Shown: piece after piece, positions 24,288-32,956 of the stretch
Layout of the letters: each line of letters opens with the position of its first letter
Position numbering within the stretch: position 1 is the first letter of the stretch
DNA from: Thermodesulfomicrobium sp. WS
GTDB lineage: Bacteria; Desulfobacterota; Desulfovibrionia; Desulfovibrionales; Desulfomicrobiaceae
Assembly: GCF_027925145.1 (NCBI RefSeq)
Contig: NZ_AP027130.1
Coordinates: 2,175,001-2,239,000 of the forward strand
Length of the DNA: 64,000 nt
Reading direction: 5' to 3'
Translations under genes and position numbers: made by a program
Notes under the pieces: generated by a model
Told to the model about the DNA's origin: nothing
The model's input: only the letters and a program-made list of their open reading frames with translations
Databases searched by the model: none

Positions 24288-24907
24288 GGAGCGCGATCCT
24301 TATCAAAGGCGGCTCCATCGGCCTGGTGCCGGGGAAAAAGGTGATCAAGGCGGCGGAGTATGCGGAGATGACGGAGGCCTCGGCGCTCCTTGATGCGGCC
24401 GCACGAGAAGCGGAACGGATCCGGGCGGAGGCGCAGGAAGCCGCCAAGTCCATGCGCGAGAAAGGCTACCGGGACGGGCTTCGAGAGGGCAAACAGAAGA
24501 TGGCGGAGAAGATGCTCGAGACCGTCCAGCGCACCGTGGACTATATGGCCTCTTCCGAGGAGATGCTCTGTGAACTCGTGGTGACGGCGGTTCGGCGGGT
24601 GATCGGCGAGCTTGGCGAGAGAGAGCGGATCGTCCGCATCGTCCGGAACGCTCTCGCCGTGGTGCGGAGCCAAAAACAGGTCGTGGTGAAGGTCGCTCCG
24701 CAGGATCTCGAAGCCGTACAGGCTGAGGTGGACGCCTTGCTCCGGCAGTTCCCAGGGATTGAGTTCATCGAGGTCGTCGCCGATGGGCGTCTCTCGCCGC
24801 AGAGCTGCATCCTCGAGAGCGGCATGGGCATTGTAGATGCGAGCGTTGAAGTCCAGCTTGCAGCCATCAGGAACGCTCTCATGAAGACCATCCGAAAGAC
24901 AACGTAA
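24284..24907 (+). CDS. sctL: T3SS stator protein SctL (YscL/FliH family)
   Basis: 207 residues. The N-terminal part is a charged coiled coil with A-A-R-E-A-E-R-I-R-A-E-A-Q-E-A and G-Y-R-D-G-L-R-E-G-K (the FliH/YscL G-x-x-x-G-type segment); the C-terminal domain (about 100-205) resembles the V-ATPase E subunit fold. It dimerises, holds the ATPase SctN and links it to SctQ. Overlaps sctK by four bases. Confidence 0.92.
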   Translation: MRSAILIKGGSIGLVPGKKVIKAAEYAEMTEASALLDAAAREAERIRAEAQEAAKSMREKGYRDGLREGKQKMAEKMLETVQRTVDYMASSEEMLCELVVTAVRRVIGELGERERIVRIVRNALAVVRSQKQVVVKVAPQDLEAVQAEVDALLRQFPGIEFIEVVADGRLSPQSCILESGMGIVDASVEVQLAAIRNALMKTIRKTT

Positions 24908-25230
24908 TGGCAATCCGAGCTTGCCTCAGAAGCACGGCGTGCCCGCATCAGACAAAGGTGAGAACGGCGGTAGCCGCAGACTTTTCCATGAGACATGGCG
25001 GGAGGGGGGGTCGCCTTCGGGATACGAAAACAGAGAGCTCGGGGAGAATAAAAATTGCGGCTCCCGCGGAAATACCCAACTGGCAGGTGCAGGCTCGATA
25101 CGAAACAGGCAGTTGGCCTGCGCTCAGGCGGCCGTTCCGGGAATCTCTTCGGTTATGCTGAGAGTACGGCATGCCGTGCCCTGAGGGAGAAATCTTTTGG
25201 CTTTGCCTCGGGGGAACATGAGGAGAGAAC
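24908..25230. other. 323-bp gap between sctL and sctN without a convincing gene
   Basis: Frames on both strands are short and resemble no protein I know. The stretch contains an inverted repeat (CCAACTG near 25077 / CAGTTGG near 25110) and a perfect 12-bp palindrome ACGGCATGCCGT at 25166-25177. A weak sigma-54-like sequence, AGGCAGTTGGCCTGCG, at 25107-25122 has the GG-N10-GC spacing but poor flanking matches. It could hold a separate promoter or RNA structure for the sctN operon. In a cluster where genes otherwise overlap or nearly touch, this gap stands out. Confidence 0.5.
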
Positions 25231-26553
25231 ATGCTCGATGTTTCAGGGCTTTTCCGGCAAGCACTCACCGAAACACAGATCATCGAAACCAAGGGGCGCG
25301 TCGTCGAGATCGTGGGAACCATCGTGAAGGCGCTGGTTCCTGAGGTGCACATCGGAGAGATCTGCCTCCTTCGGGACCCCGGCTCCGGCCACGGGGTGCA
25401 GGCGGAGGTGGTGGGCTTCTCGAAACAGATGGCGCTCCTCACGCCCCTTGGCGACATCTACGGCCTCTCACCCCACACGGAGGTGGTGGTGACGGGCAAA
25501 TCCCTCATGGTGCCCGTAGGACCGTCGCTCCTCGGGAGGGTTCTCGATGGGAGCGGCCGCCCCCTCGATGAGGCGACGCGAGGCCCGCTCGTTCCTGAGG
25601 ATTTCTACCCTGTGTACGCCGATCCCCCCAATCCTCTCACGCGGCAGATCATCAGCGAACCTCTCCCCCTCGGCATCCGCGCCCTCGACGGCCTCATCAC
25701 CTGCGGCATCGGCCAGCGCATGGGCATCTTCGCCGCGGCGGGCGGCGGAAAGAGCACCCTCCTTGCCATGCTCGCCAAAGGTGCCGAGGTGGACGTAACG
25801 GTCTTGGCCCTCATCGGCGAGCGGGGCCGCGAGGTGCGGGAGTTCATGGAAAAGGACCTGGGAGAGGACGGTCTTGCCCGCTCGGTGGTGGTGGTCTCCA
25901 CCTCGGACCGTCCTTCCATGGAGCGACTCAAGGCAGCGTACGTGGCAACGGCCATCGCCGAATACTTCCGCGATCAGGGAAAGCGCGTCCTCCTTCTCAT
26001 GGATTCGGTGACGCGCTTTGCCCGAGCCCAGCGCGAGATCGGTCTTGCCGCCGGAGAGCCCCCCACGCGCCGGGGCTTTCCTCCCTCGGTCTTCGCTACC
26101 CTCCCAAAACTCATGGAGCGGGCGGGTTATTCCGACAAGGGCTCCATTACAGCCCTGTACACCGTGCTTGTGGAGGGCGACGACATGACGGAGCCCATAG
26201 CGGATGAGACGCGATCCATTCTGGACGGCCACATCATCCTGAGCCGGGCCCTTGCCGCAGCCAACCACTATCCCGCCATTGACGTCCTCGCCAGCACAAG
26301 CCGCGTCATGGGCGCCGTGGTCTCGAAGGAGCACAAGGCGGCGGCCTCCCGCCTCCGGGAACTCCTCGCCAAGTACCAGGAGGTAGAGCTTCTCGTCCGT
26401 ATCGGTGAGTACCAAAAAGGCGCCGATCCCCTTGCCGACGAGGCCATTGCGAAGATCGAGGCCATACGTGGCTTCCTTAGGCAGGGCACCCACGAGCGGG
26501 CGCGCTTCGATGAAACCGTGAAGGCGCTCATGGATCTCACGCGGCGGAGCTGA
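25231..26553 (+). CDS. sctN: T3SS ATPase SctN (YscN/FliI family)
   Basis: 440 residues, full family length. Walker A A-G-G-G-K-S-T at about 170-176, Walker B region [13 protein letters not shown] near 250-262, [12 protein letters not shown], and the F1-beta-type signature [12 protein letters not shown]. It forms a hexamer under the export gate that strips chaperones and unfolds substrates. Start ATG 25231 has an AGGAGA site. Confidence 0.97.
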   Translation: MLDVSGLFRQALTETQIIETKGRVVEIVGTIVKALVPEVHIGEICLLRDPGSGHGVQAEVVGFSKQMALLTPLGDIYGLSPHTEVVVTGKSLMVPVGPSLLGRVLDGSGRPLDEATRGPLVPEDFYPVYADPPNPLTRQIISEPLPLGIRALDGLITCGIGQRMGIFAAAGGGKSTLLAMLAKGAEVDVTVLALIGERGREVREFMEKDLGEDGLARSVVVVSTSDRPSMERLKAAYVATAIAEYFRDQGKRVLLLMDSVTRFARAQREIGLAAGEPPTRRGFPPSVFATLPKLMERAGYSDKGSITALYTVLVEGDDMTEPIADETRSILDGHIILSRALAAANHYPAIDVLASTSRVMGAVVSKEHKAAASRLRELLAKYQEVELLVRIGEYQKGADPLADEAIAKIEAIRGFLRQGTHERARFDETVKALMDLTRRS

Positions 26554-27044
26554 TGCGTTACCCCTTGGAGGACCTCTTCCGCATCCGGCGTGTGCGGGAG
26601 GAGCGGGCGGAACGGGAGGTGACGGCGCGGCGGGAGGAGATGGAGGCCGCCCGGCGGCACCTCGCCCGGTGCCGGGAGGATCTTCAAGAGTATCGGCGAT
26701 GGCGCCCAGGAGAGGAAGATCGGCTCTTTATGGAGATCAAGGAACGGTTTGTGCATCTCGATGCGGTGGAAGAGCTTCGTCTCCGCATCTCGATGCTCCG
26801 GGCGGAAGAACTTTCGAAGGAGCGGGCGGTAGGGGAAGCTGAACAGAAGTTCGCCGAGGCCAGGCAAAGGTTCGAGGAGGCCAGGGCGGCTTACCGGAAG
26901 GCCGTGCAAGGCAGGCAGAAGATCGAAGAGCACCGGCGGCTTTGGACGGTGGAAGCAAGGAAGCTGGAGGAGGAGTCCGCAGACAAAGAACTGGAGGATT
27001 TCAGCTCCGGGCACCTCAGGGAGGGACAAGCAGAGGAGGCATAA
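26553..27044 (+). CDS. sctO: T3SS central stalk protein SctO (YscO family)
   Basis: 163 residues, almost entirely a long charged alpha-helical hairpin (R-I-R-R-V-R-E-E-R-A-E-R-E and onwards). That is the FliJ/YscO design: a coiled coil standing in the ATPase hexamer and contacting SctV. The start overlaps the sctN stop (TGATG). Position between sctN and sctP is conserved in Ysc systems. Confidence 0.88.
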   Translation: MRYPLEDLFRIRRVREERAEREVTARREEMEAARRHLARCREDLQEYRRWRPGEEDRLFMEIKERFVHLDAVEELRLRISMLRAEELSKERAVGEAEQKFAEARQRFEEARAAYRKAVQGRQKIEEHRRLWTVEARKLEEESADKELEDFSSGHLREGQAEEA

Positions 27045-27047
27045 CGC

Positions 27048-27875
27048 ATGAAGGTGATGCAGGACATCAAAAGTATGAAGCCGAAGGCGCCCGACGAAGC
27101 CTCCCCCTCTGCCGATGGCCGTCGTGATCCCAAGTTGGAGGAGCTGGCGGAGCGGTTTTCAGCTTCCCTTGGGGAGAAGGCGCCCAAGGAGGATGGGGAG
27201 CTCCCAGGGGATGCGCCAACGGAGGGACCGGAAGGCACGGAAAGCCTGCGGAAAGGAAATGCGCACGAGGCGGTGACATCGCCCTTCTTCCGGGGACCTC
27301 TCTCGCGGGAGGCACATGGAGCGGAAAGAAACGGAGAGCAAAAATTCCCTGAAGCCAGTGGAGAAACTCACGAGAACGCTCCTGCTCCGCTCCTCGGGAA
27401 GGAATCGAAAGGTGAGAGTGCTGGTGAAAGCGATGCCGTAGAGGCGGCGCTCTCCCAGATGGGGCGCTTTTCCCTCGCACTGGAGCCGTCCTCTTCGGCA
27501 GAGGGCATCCGGAGTCCTTCCTCTGTGGAGCCGCTTCCCGAGCCTGTTCGGAAGATGGTGGAGCGCATCCTCGTGGAAGTGCCAGGAACGTCGCACCGAC
27601 AGGAGGTGCGCATCCGGCTCGGCGACGCCGTGCTGCCCGATACGGACATCCGTATCTTCCGGGACGGAGGAAGGCTGGAGGTGCAGTTCCTCACGGGCTC
27701 GCAGGAGACGAGGGATTTCCTCTCGCCCCACCTCTCGTCCCTGAAGGAGGCCCTCGAGAGCCGTCAAAGGGAACCGGTGCAGGTCTCCGTTGCCTACACC
27801 GGGGAGAGCGGCGGCGGACAGAACGAAGGGCGGTCGCGGGAGCGGCGTATGGTGTGGGAAGAATATGAGGCATAA
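27048..27875 (+). CDS. sctP: T3SS needle-length regulator SctP (YscP-like)
   Basis: 275 residues: a disordered Pro/Glu/Lys-rich first 150, then a folded C-terminal domain (about 165-260) with R-I-R-L-G-D-A-V-L-P-D-T and L-E-V-Q-F-L-T-G, the substrate-switch (T3S4) domain. It is a molecular ruler that halts needle growth by acting on SctU. At 275 residues it is shorter than YscP (about 515 in Yersinia), predicting a shorter needle if length scales as in that system. Start ATG 27048 lies 8 bases after GAGGAGG. Confidence 0.82.
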   Translation: MKVMQDIKSMKPKAPDEASPSADGRRDPKLEELAERFSASLGEKAPKEDGELPGDAPTEGPEGTESLRKGNAHEAVTSPFFRGPLSREAHGAERNGEQKFPEASGETHENAPAPLLGKESKGESAGESDAVEAALSQMGRFSLALEPSSSAEGIRSPSSVEPLPEPVRKMVERILVEVPGTSHRQEVRIRLGDAVLPDTDIRIFRDGGRLEVQFLTGSQETRDFLSPHLSSLKEALESRQREPVQVSVAYTGESGGGQNEGRSRERRMVWEEYEA

Positions 27876-27893
27876 GACGGTGCAGCGTACGCG

Positions 27894-28910
27894 ATGAAAC
27901 GGCTCAAACTGGAACCCCTCACTCCCCAAGAACTGGCATGGCACAACAGCATCTTCGCTGGAGACATCCTGGTCCGGTGGCTTGGCGAGCTCTTTCGGCT
28001 CCGCTTCCTTCCCAAGGGATGGGAGACAGACGATGAAGTGTCATGGCCGGTGGAGATAGGCGGTCACCTAGGACTCTGGAACTTCTGGATTGCTCCCCGC
28101 CTCCTTCATGCCCATCTTGAGGCGACGCTCGGCGAAGACAGGATAGGGGATCTGCTTTCGCTTCCCCATGAGATCCAGCACGCCATTTTAGAGGTGGTGG
28201 GGGAGGAGATCCTCGATCGAGCCGGTGCAGCGCTTGGCCTGGAGATCCGCCGGCGGGAGGATGCTGCCCCGAAGGAGCATCTCTCGTGTGGCTTGGGCAT
28301 GGCGATGATCCATGAGGAGACGGGACGCCTGGAGGGGCGGGGAAGGTTGTGTATCGATCCTGGTGGCTACCAGGTGCTAGCTGATCGCCTGCGTGATCTC
28401 CCCCGGGAAAAAGGAAACCTTCCCCACGCCGTCCCAATCCCTGTGCGGATAATCATGGGGGCGACGACTCTCCCTTTAAGCGACTTCAAAAACCTTGAAC
28501 GCGGCGACATTATCCTGGTGGAGCGCGCGGCAGCCGAAAATCGGGTCATGCTCTGGATCCCACCGTCTCAGGAAGTCCAGGCAGAATTGCGCGAAGGAAC
28601 AATGATAGTCATTCAGGAAAGGAGGGATAGCGGTATGACAGACGAGGTGAGCGAACGTCAGGACGGTGAGGTGATGGTCTCCAAGGAAAAAGTGGAGGTC
28701 GAAATATACTTTGAGGTGGGACGCAAGATGGTGACCGTGGGAGAGCTGGAAAAAATAAGCGCCGGCTACGTCTTCCACTTGGAAAAGCCTACCGGGAACG
28801 CTGTCTCCCTGTATGCGAACCGCCAGCTGGTGGGACGCGGCGAGCTCGTGGAAATCGAGGGGCGCCTTGGCGTCCGAGTGGTGGAGTTGGGCGATGTTCT
28901 CTCAAGGTAG
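27894..28910 (+). CDS. sctQ: T3SS C-ring/sorting-platform protein SctQ (YscQ), full-length form
   Basis: 338 residues with two SPOA domains: SPOA1 at about 180-240 (V-P-I-P-V-R-I-I-M-G) and SPOA2 at about 262-335 (V-E-V-E-I-Y-F-E-V-G-R, ending L-G-V-R-V-V-E-L-G-D). It binds SctK and SctL and forms the pods of the sorting platform. An internal start at 28635 with a strong ribosome site probably makes a second, shorter product (separate entry). Confidence 0.94.
   Translation: MKRLKLEPLTPQELAWHNSIFAGDILVRWLGELFRLRFLPKGWETDDEVSWPVEIGGHLGLWNFWIAPRLLHAHLEATLGEDRIGDLLSLPHEIQHAILEVVGEEILDRAGAALGLEIRRREDAAPKEHLSCGLGMAMIHEETGRLEGRGRLCIDPGGYQVLADRLRDLPREKGNLPHAVPIPVRIIMGATTLPLSDFKNLERGDIILVERAAAENRVMLWIPPSQEVQAELREGTMIVIQERRDSGMTDEVSERQDGEVMVSKEKVEVEIYFEVGRKMVTVGELEKISAGYVFHLEKPTGNAVSLYANRQLVGRGELVEIEGRLGVRVVELGDVLSR
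28618..28626 (+). promoter_or_regulatory. Internal ribosome binding site inside sctQ
   Basis: AAAGGAGGG lies nine bases upstream of the in-frame ATG 28635, inside the linker between the two SPOA domains. It is a better anti-16S match than the sites of many true starts in this operon. Confidence 0.8.
28635..28910 (+). CDS. SctQ-C, internally initiated C-terminal fragment of SctQ
   Basis: Translation from ATG 28635 (codon 248 of sctQ) would give 91 residues made of just the second SPOA domain. In Yersinia, Salmonella and Shigella an internal start in yscQ, ssaQ or spa33 makes an SPOA2 fragment of very similar size (about 88-100 residues) that dimerises and binds full-length SctQ. The optimal internal ribosome site and conserved placement make this product likely here. 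Confidence 0.75.
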   Translation: MTDEVSERQDGEVMVSKEKVEVEIYFEVGRKMVTVGELEKISAGYVFHLEKPTGNAVSLYANRQLVGRGELVEIEGRLGVRVVELGDVLSR

Positions 28911-29553
28911 CATGCAAGACCCCTACTTTCTCATCATTCTCCTTACGGGGCTTTCCCTGGCACCCTTCATTGTGGTGATGACGACATCTTACGTGAAGCT
29001 CGTTGTCGTCTTCTCGCTCATCCGAAACGCTCTCGGCATCCAGCAAATCCCTCCCAACATGGTCATCAACGGCCTTGCGGTGATCCTGAGCATCTACATC
29101 ATGGCGCCGGTGGGACATCAAATATACGGGGTCTTGCAGGAGAGTCCGATGGAAAAGACTGATATGGCAAGCCTCAAAGAGATCGTTCCCAAAACGGTGG
29201 AGCCGCTTCGCGCCTTTCTCACCAAGCACTCCACAGAGCGGGAGCGACAGTTCTTCCTGAAATCCGCTCGCAAAATGTGGCCGAAGGAGCGGGCCGAGGC
29301 TCTCGATGAGCATGACCTCCTTGTCCTCGTCCCTTCTTTTGCCGTGGGGGAGCTCACCTCGGCCTTCCAAATCGGCTTCCTCCTCTACCTTCCCTTCGTC
29401 GTCATTGATCTCGTTATCTCCAACATCCTCATGGCCATGGGGATGATGATGGTTTCCCCCATGACCATCTCGCTCCCCTTCAAGCTCCTCCTCTTTGTGC
29501 TCCTGGACGGCTGGACGAAGCTCACCCACGGACTCGTCCTCAGTTACGCATAG
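28894..29553 (+). CDS. sctR: T3SS export apparatus protein SctR (YscR/FliP family)
   Basis: 219 residues from ATG 28894 (GGAG, 7-base spacing, overlapping sctQ); ATG 28912 is a possible alternative giving 213. Family signatures: M-T-T-S-Y-V-K-L-V-V-V-F-S-L-I-R-N-A-L-G, Q-Q-I-P-P-N-M-V and the C-terminal membrane pair with F-Q-I-G-F-L-L-Y-L-P-F. Five copies form the core of the inner-membrane export gate. Confidence 0.96.
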   Translation: MFSQGSMQDPYFLIILLTGLSLAPFIVVMTTSYVKLVVVFSLIRNALGIQQIPPNMVINGLAVILSIYIMAPVGHQIYGVLQESPMEKTDMASLKEIVPKTVEPLRAFLTKHSTERERQFFLKSARKMWPKERAEALDEHDLLVLVPSFAVGELTSAFQIGFLLYLPFVVIDLVISNILMAMGMMMVSPMTISLPFKLLLFVLLDGWTKLTHGLVLSYA

Positions 29554-29563
29554 GAGAATGGTG

Positions 29564-29833
29564 ATGGTTACACCTTCTATCATGGAGTTTACGAAAAACG
29601 CCCTCATCCTCGTCCTCCTCCTCTCGCTTCCCGCCATCATTGTGGCCTCCCTCGTCGGCCTCTTGGTCAGCCTCATCCAGGCCCTCACCCAGATCCAGGA
29701 ACAAACCCTCTCCTTCGCCATCAAACTCATCGCCGTCATCGCTACAGTGCTCTTTACGGCCCGCTGGGTAGGCTCGGAGATGTTTACCTACGCTCTGCGT
29801 ATCTTCGATCTCCTACCGGTGCTGGGACGATGA
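29564..29833 (+). CDS. sctS: T3SS export apparatus protein SctS (YscS/FliQ family)
   Basis: 89 residues (YscS is 88) from ATG 29564, seven bases after AGGAG. Two membrane helices with a conserved A-S-L-V-G-L-L-V-S-L-I-Q-A-L-T-Q-I-Q-E-Q-T-L motif between and after the first, diagnostic for the FliQ/YscS family. Ends overlapping the sctT start. Confidence 0.95.
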   Translation: MVTPSIMEFTKNALILVLLLSLPAIIVASLVGLLVSLIQALTQIQEQTLSFAIKLIAVIATVLFTARWVGSEMFTYALRIFDLLPVLGR

Positions 29834-30615
29834 CCGCCGCCTTCGACGAGCTCTCACGCCTCCTCATCGTGACGGCGCTTTCCACAGCCCGGATGTTTGC
29901 CTGCTTCACCGTCCTTCCATTCCTCGGCGGGAACATCCTCCCCCAGTACATCCGAAACGCCCTCATCTTCGCCCTTTTTGTAACGCTCTATCCCCTCGTC
30001 GCGCCCCTGGCGCCGGAGCATCTCCCGCTCCACCGGGGCGTTCTCCTTCTGGGGAAGGAAATCTTTGTGGGGCTCGTGATCGGCTTTGTGGTGAGTCTCC
30101 TCTTCTGGTCGGCGGAGATGACGGGGTTCCTGGTGGACAACCAGCGGGGAGCGAGCATGGCGAGCGCCATGGATCCCCTCTACGGCGAGAGCACCTCGCC
30201 AAGCGGTGTCCTGCTCCTCCAGCTCGTGACGGTGCTTTTCTTCTCTACCGGAGGCTTCCTCGTCTTTCTCAGCGGGGTGTTCGAGAGCTACCGACTCTGG
30301 CCGGTCTTTGAATTTTTCCCGCGCCTTCAGGGCAGCCTTCCCCTCTTCTTCCTCGGCAAGACCGATCAGCTCATGCGAACAGCGTTCCTCCTCTCGGCTC
30401 CCTTCCTCATCGCCATCTTCCTCGTGGATCTCTCCCTTGGGATGGTCAACCGCTTCGTGCCGCAACTGAACGTCTTCTTCCTCTCCATGCCCATAAAAAG
30501 CGGAGTGGCGAGCTTTCTCTTTGTCCTCTACCTAGCCGTTATAGTGACGTACTACCTCGAGGGCTGGGAGGACATGGAGCACCTCATCACAGCCATCAAG
30601 GAGTGGGCACAGTGA
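29830..30615 (+). CDS. sctT: T3SS export apparatus protein SctT (YscT/FliR family)
   Basis: 261 residues with six or so membrane helices. Family features include F-V-G-L-V-I-G-F-V-V-S-L-L-F-W and the loop V-D-N-Q-R-G-A-S-M-A. One copy completes the R5S4T1 export gate. The ATG overlaps the sctS stop (ATGA). Confidence 0.95.
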   Translation: MTAAFDELSRLLIVTALSTARMFACFTVLPFLGGNILPQYIRNALIFALFVTLYPLVAPLAPEHLPLHRGVLLLGKEIFVGLVIGFVVSLLFWSAEMTGFLVDNQRGASMASAMDPLYGESTSPSGVLLLQLVTVLFFSTGGFLVFLSGVFESYRLWPVFEFFPRLQGSLPLFFLGKTDQLMRTAFLLSAPFLIAIFLVDLSLGMVNRFVPQLNVFFLSMPIKSGVASFLFVLYLAVIVTYYLEGWEDMEHLITAIKEWAQ

Positions 30616-31664
30616 GCGGCGAGAAGACGGAACAACCAACCCCGAAGCGCCTCCGAGATGCCCGCAAGAAGGGCCAAGTGGCAAAAAGCAAGGAGGTCTC
30701 ATCGGCGACGAACGTCATCGGGGTCTTCCTCTTCCTCTGGCTTTTCCGGGAACACTATCTCTCAGGCTTTCAGAACATGATCGCAACGGCGGGGGAGAGG
30801 GCCATGGAACCCTTCGACAAAGCCCTTTCCCTCCTCCTCCATGATCTTACGAGCATCTCCCTCAAGCTCCTCCTCCCGCTCTTTCTCGTGGTGATCGTGT
30901 GCGATGTGGCCTCGAACTTCTTCCAGATTGGCTTCCTCATGGCCTTCGAGAGCATCAAACCCGATCTCCAGAAGCTCAATCCCGCAAGCGCCCTCAAACG
31001 GATCTTCTCCAAGAAGAACCTCATGGAGTTCGTCAAATCCCTGGTGAAGGTGACCTGCCTTGCCGTGACGGTAACGCTCGTGCTCCGGATGGTGCTGCCC
31101 TCGCTGGTGAGCGCTCCCTACGGGGATCCGTCCTTCATCCTCGACATTCTCCGATCCGTTCTGAAGACCTTCATGACCTATATCTCGCTGGCCTTCGTGG
31201 TGCTCGCCGCCGCCGACTACTTTTTTCAGAAACGCCAGCACCTGAAAGAGCTTATGATGACGAAGGAAGAAGTGAAGCAGGAGTACAAGGAGATGGAAGG
31301 CGATCCGCATATCAAAAGCAAACGACGCCAGCTCCATCAGGAGCTCCTCACGAACACCATGCTCCAGAGCGTGAAGAAGGCGACGGTGGTGGTGACCAAC
31401 CCCACCCACCGGGCGGTAGCCCTCTTCTACGAGAAGGATACGACGAAACTCCCCGTCATTGTCGCAAAAGGGGAAAACCTCCTGGCAAAGCGCATCTTAG
31501 AGATTGCCCGTGAGGAGGGCATCCCCATCATGACCGACGTTCCCCTCGCCCACGCCCTCTACGAAAAAGGGCAGCTCGACGACTACATCCCCTCGGATCT
31601 CATCGAGCCGGTGGCAGAGGTGTTGAAATGGGTGTATCAGCTCAAGGCCAGCGGCGCCTCATAA
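30612..31664 (+). CDS. sctU: T3SS export switch protein SctU (YscU/FlhB family), self-cleaving
   Basis: 350 residues from GTG 30612, eight bases after AAGGAG and overlapping the sctT stop; another GTG at 30603 would add three residues. Four membrane helices (about 25-205), then a cytoplasmic domain with the autocleavage motif N-P-T-H at residues 263-266. Cleavage between N and P allows the switch from needle to translocator export. Last gene of the T3SS plus-strand arm; no terminator is obvious after it. Confidence 0.96.
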   Translation: MSGEKTEQPTPKRLRDARKKGQVAKSKEVSSATNVIGVFLFLWLFREHYLSGFQNMIATAGERAMEPFDKALSLLLHDLTSISLKLLLPLFLVVIVCDVASNFFQIGFLMAFESIKPDLQKLNPASALKRIFSKKNLMEFVKSLVKVTCLAVTVTLVLRMVLPSLVSAPYGDPSFILDILRSVLKTFMTYISLAFVVLAAADYFFQKRQHLKELMMTKEEVKQEYKEMEGDPHIKSKRRQLHQELLTNTMLQSVKKATVVVTNPTHRAVALFYEKDTTKLPVIVAKGENLLAKRILEIAREEGIPIMTDVPLAHALYEKGQLDDYIPSDLIEPVAEVLKWVYQLKASGAS

Positions 31665-31936
31665 TACCTTCTTCACCAGACCGTTCCCCAATGGTAGTCT
31701 TTGCGGGCGCGGTGCGGATTTTCCCAAACGAACACGCCCGGCCCATGCAGCAGTTGCGGAAGCGGCCCCGTTTTGGAAGAATCCACATTCGGGCAGAGGG
31801 CGAAGCCCCGTGGGAAGAAAACCGCAGGATCAAGACCCCTCCACGGTGCCCGGGGAAGCCGCCCCCTGCTTCCCTCAACGGCCGCCCACATCGTTCCCTG
31901 CTCGAAACGATACCACAGTACCACCGAGGTCCCCTG
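31665..31936. other. Right edge of the T3SS region with a possible gene remnant on the minus strand
   Basis: No complete gene is visible in these 272 bases. On the minus strand there is an open frame (stop at 31673, open back through the next gene) whose last 80 codons include F-V-W-E-N-P-H-R-A-R-K-D-Y-H-W-G-T-V and W-Y-R-F-E-Q-G-T-M-W. Unlike most antisense frames here these segments look protein-like, so this may be the 3' remnant of a gene cut by the arrival of the T3SS cluster. I do not recognise it. Confidence 0.3.
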
Positions 31937-32905
31937 ATGCTTCCTTTTTTCGCAGTCATCTGCGGCGCAGCGCTCCTCGTCTGGAGCGCGGACCGTTTTG
32001 TGACCGGAGCTGCGGCCATGGCCCATCATGGCGGTGTGCCACCGCTTCTCATCGGCATGGTGGTCGTCGGCTTTGGCACGTCCGCTCCCGAAATGCTGGT
32101 CTCGGCCATCTCGGCCTGGCAAGGGAATCCCGGTATCGCCCTGGGGAACGCCTACGGGTCCAACATCGCCAATATCGCCCTGATCCTGGGAGTGACCGCC
32201 GCTATCCGCCCCATCACCGTCCGTTCGCAGGTGCTGCGCACAGAGCTGCCCATCCTGACAGCAGTCACTGCCTTGGCGGCATGGCAACTCTGGGATGGCG
32301 AAGTCACCCGGGCGGAAGCCATGGTGCTGCTCATCACCTTCGCCGGACTCATGGCCTGGAGCGTCCGGCAAGGATTGACCCACGAAACAGACGCACTGGG
32401 GAGCGAAACAGCCCAGGAACTCGAGAGCCATCCCCTGCCCCTGCGCCGGGCGGTGCTCTGGCTGGTGGTGGGTCTGGCCCTCCTTCTCGCGAGCTCCCGC
32501 ATGTTGGTGTGGGGCGCCGTTGAGATCGCCCGTGGGTTCGGCATCAGCGACCTCGTCATCGGCCTGACTCTCGTCGCGGTGGGCACCTCGCTGCCAGAGC
32601 TCGCCTCGTCCATCATCGCCGCCTGCAAGGGAGAACATGACATCGCCCTGGGTAATGTGCTTGGCTCCAATCTCTTCAATACGCTGGCAGTAGTCGGGAT
32701 CGCAGCAACAATCCATCCCATGGCCGTAGGTCCGGAAGTATTGCGTCGAGATGTTGTGGTGATGGCTGCACTGACACTTGCACTCTTCATCATTGGATAC
32801 AATTTTCGTGCTCCAGGACGCATTCACCGCATCGAAGGTGCGCTTTTGGTTGCCTGTTACGTGTTTTATACAGCCTTGCTGGCAAAAAGCATTGGAAACA
32901 ACTGA
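31937..32905 (+). CDS. Calcium/sodium antiporter, CaCA family (YrbG-like)
   Basis: 322 residues from ATG 31937, seven bases after GAGGT. Ten or so membrane helices in two homologous halves, each with an alpha-repeat: G-F-G-T-S-A-P-E-M-L-V-S-A with G-N-A-Y-G-S-N-I-A-N, and A-V-G-T-S-L-P-E-L-A-S-S with G-N-V-L-G-S-N-L-F-N. These carry the ion-binding Glu and Asn residues. Inner-membrane exchange of cations, usually Ca2+ out for Na+ or H+ in. First gene beyond the T3SS. Confidence 0.92.
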   Translation: MLPFFAVICGAALLVWSADRFVTGAAAMAHHGGVPPLLIGMVVVGFGTSAPEMLVSAISAWQGNPGIALGNAYGSNIANIALILGVTAAIRPITVRSQVLRTELPILTAVTALAAWQLWDGEVTRAEAMVLLITFAGLMAWSVRQGLTHETDALGSETAQELESHPLPLRRAVLWLVVGLALLLASSRMLVWGAVEIARGFGISDLVIGLTLVAVGTSLPELASSIIAACKGEHDIALGNVLGSNLFNTLAVVGIAATIHPMAVGPEVLRRDVVVMAALTLALFIIGYNFRAPGRIHRIEGALLVACYVFYTALLAKSIGNN

Positions 32906-32956
32906 CGATGCCCAGCCACGGTACCCGGAACACAGCGTCGCTCTCCTGAAAAATTC

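Noticed and set aside
24907..25161. An 84-codon frame whose ATG overlaps the sctL stop
   Set aside because: Composition is unlike its neighbours, there is no ribosome site or recognisable motif, and a second frame over the same DNA is equally open.
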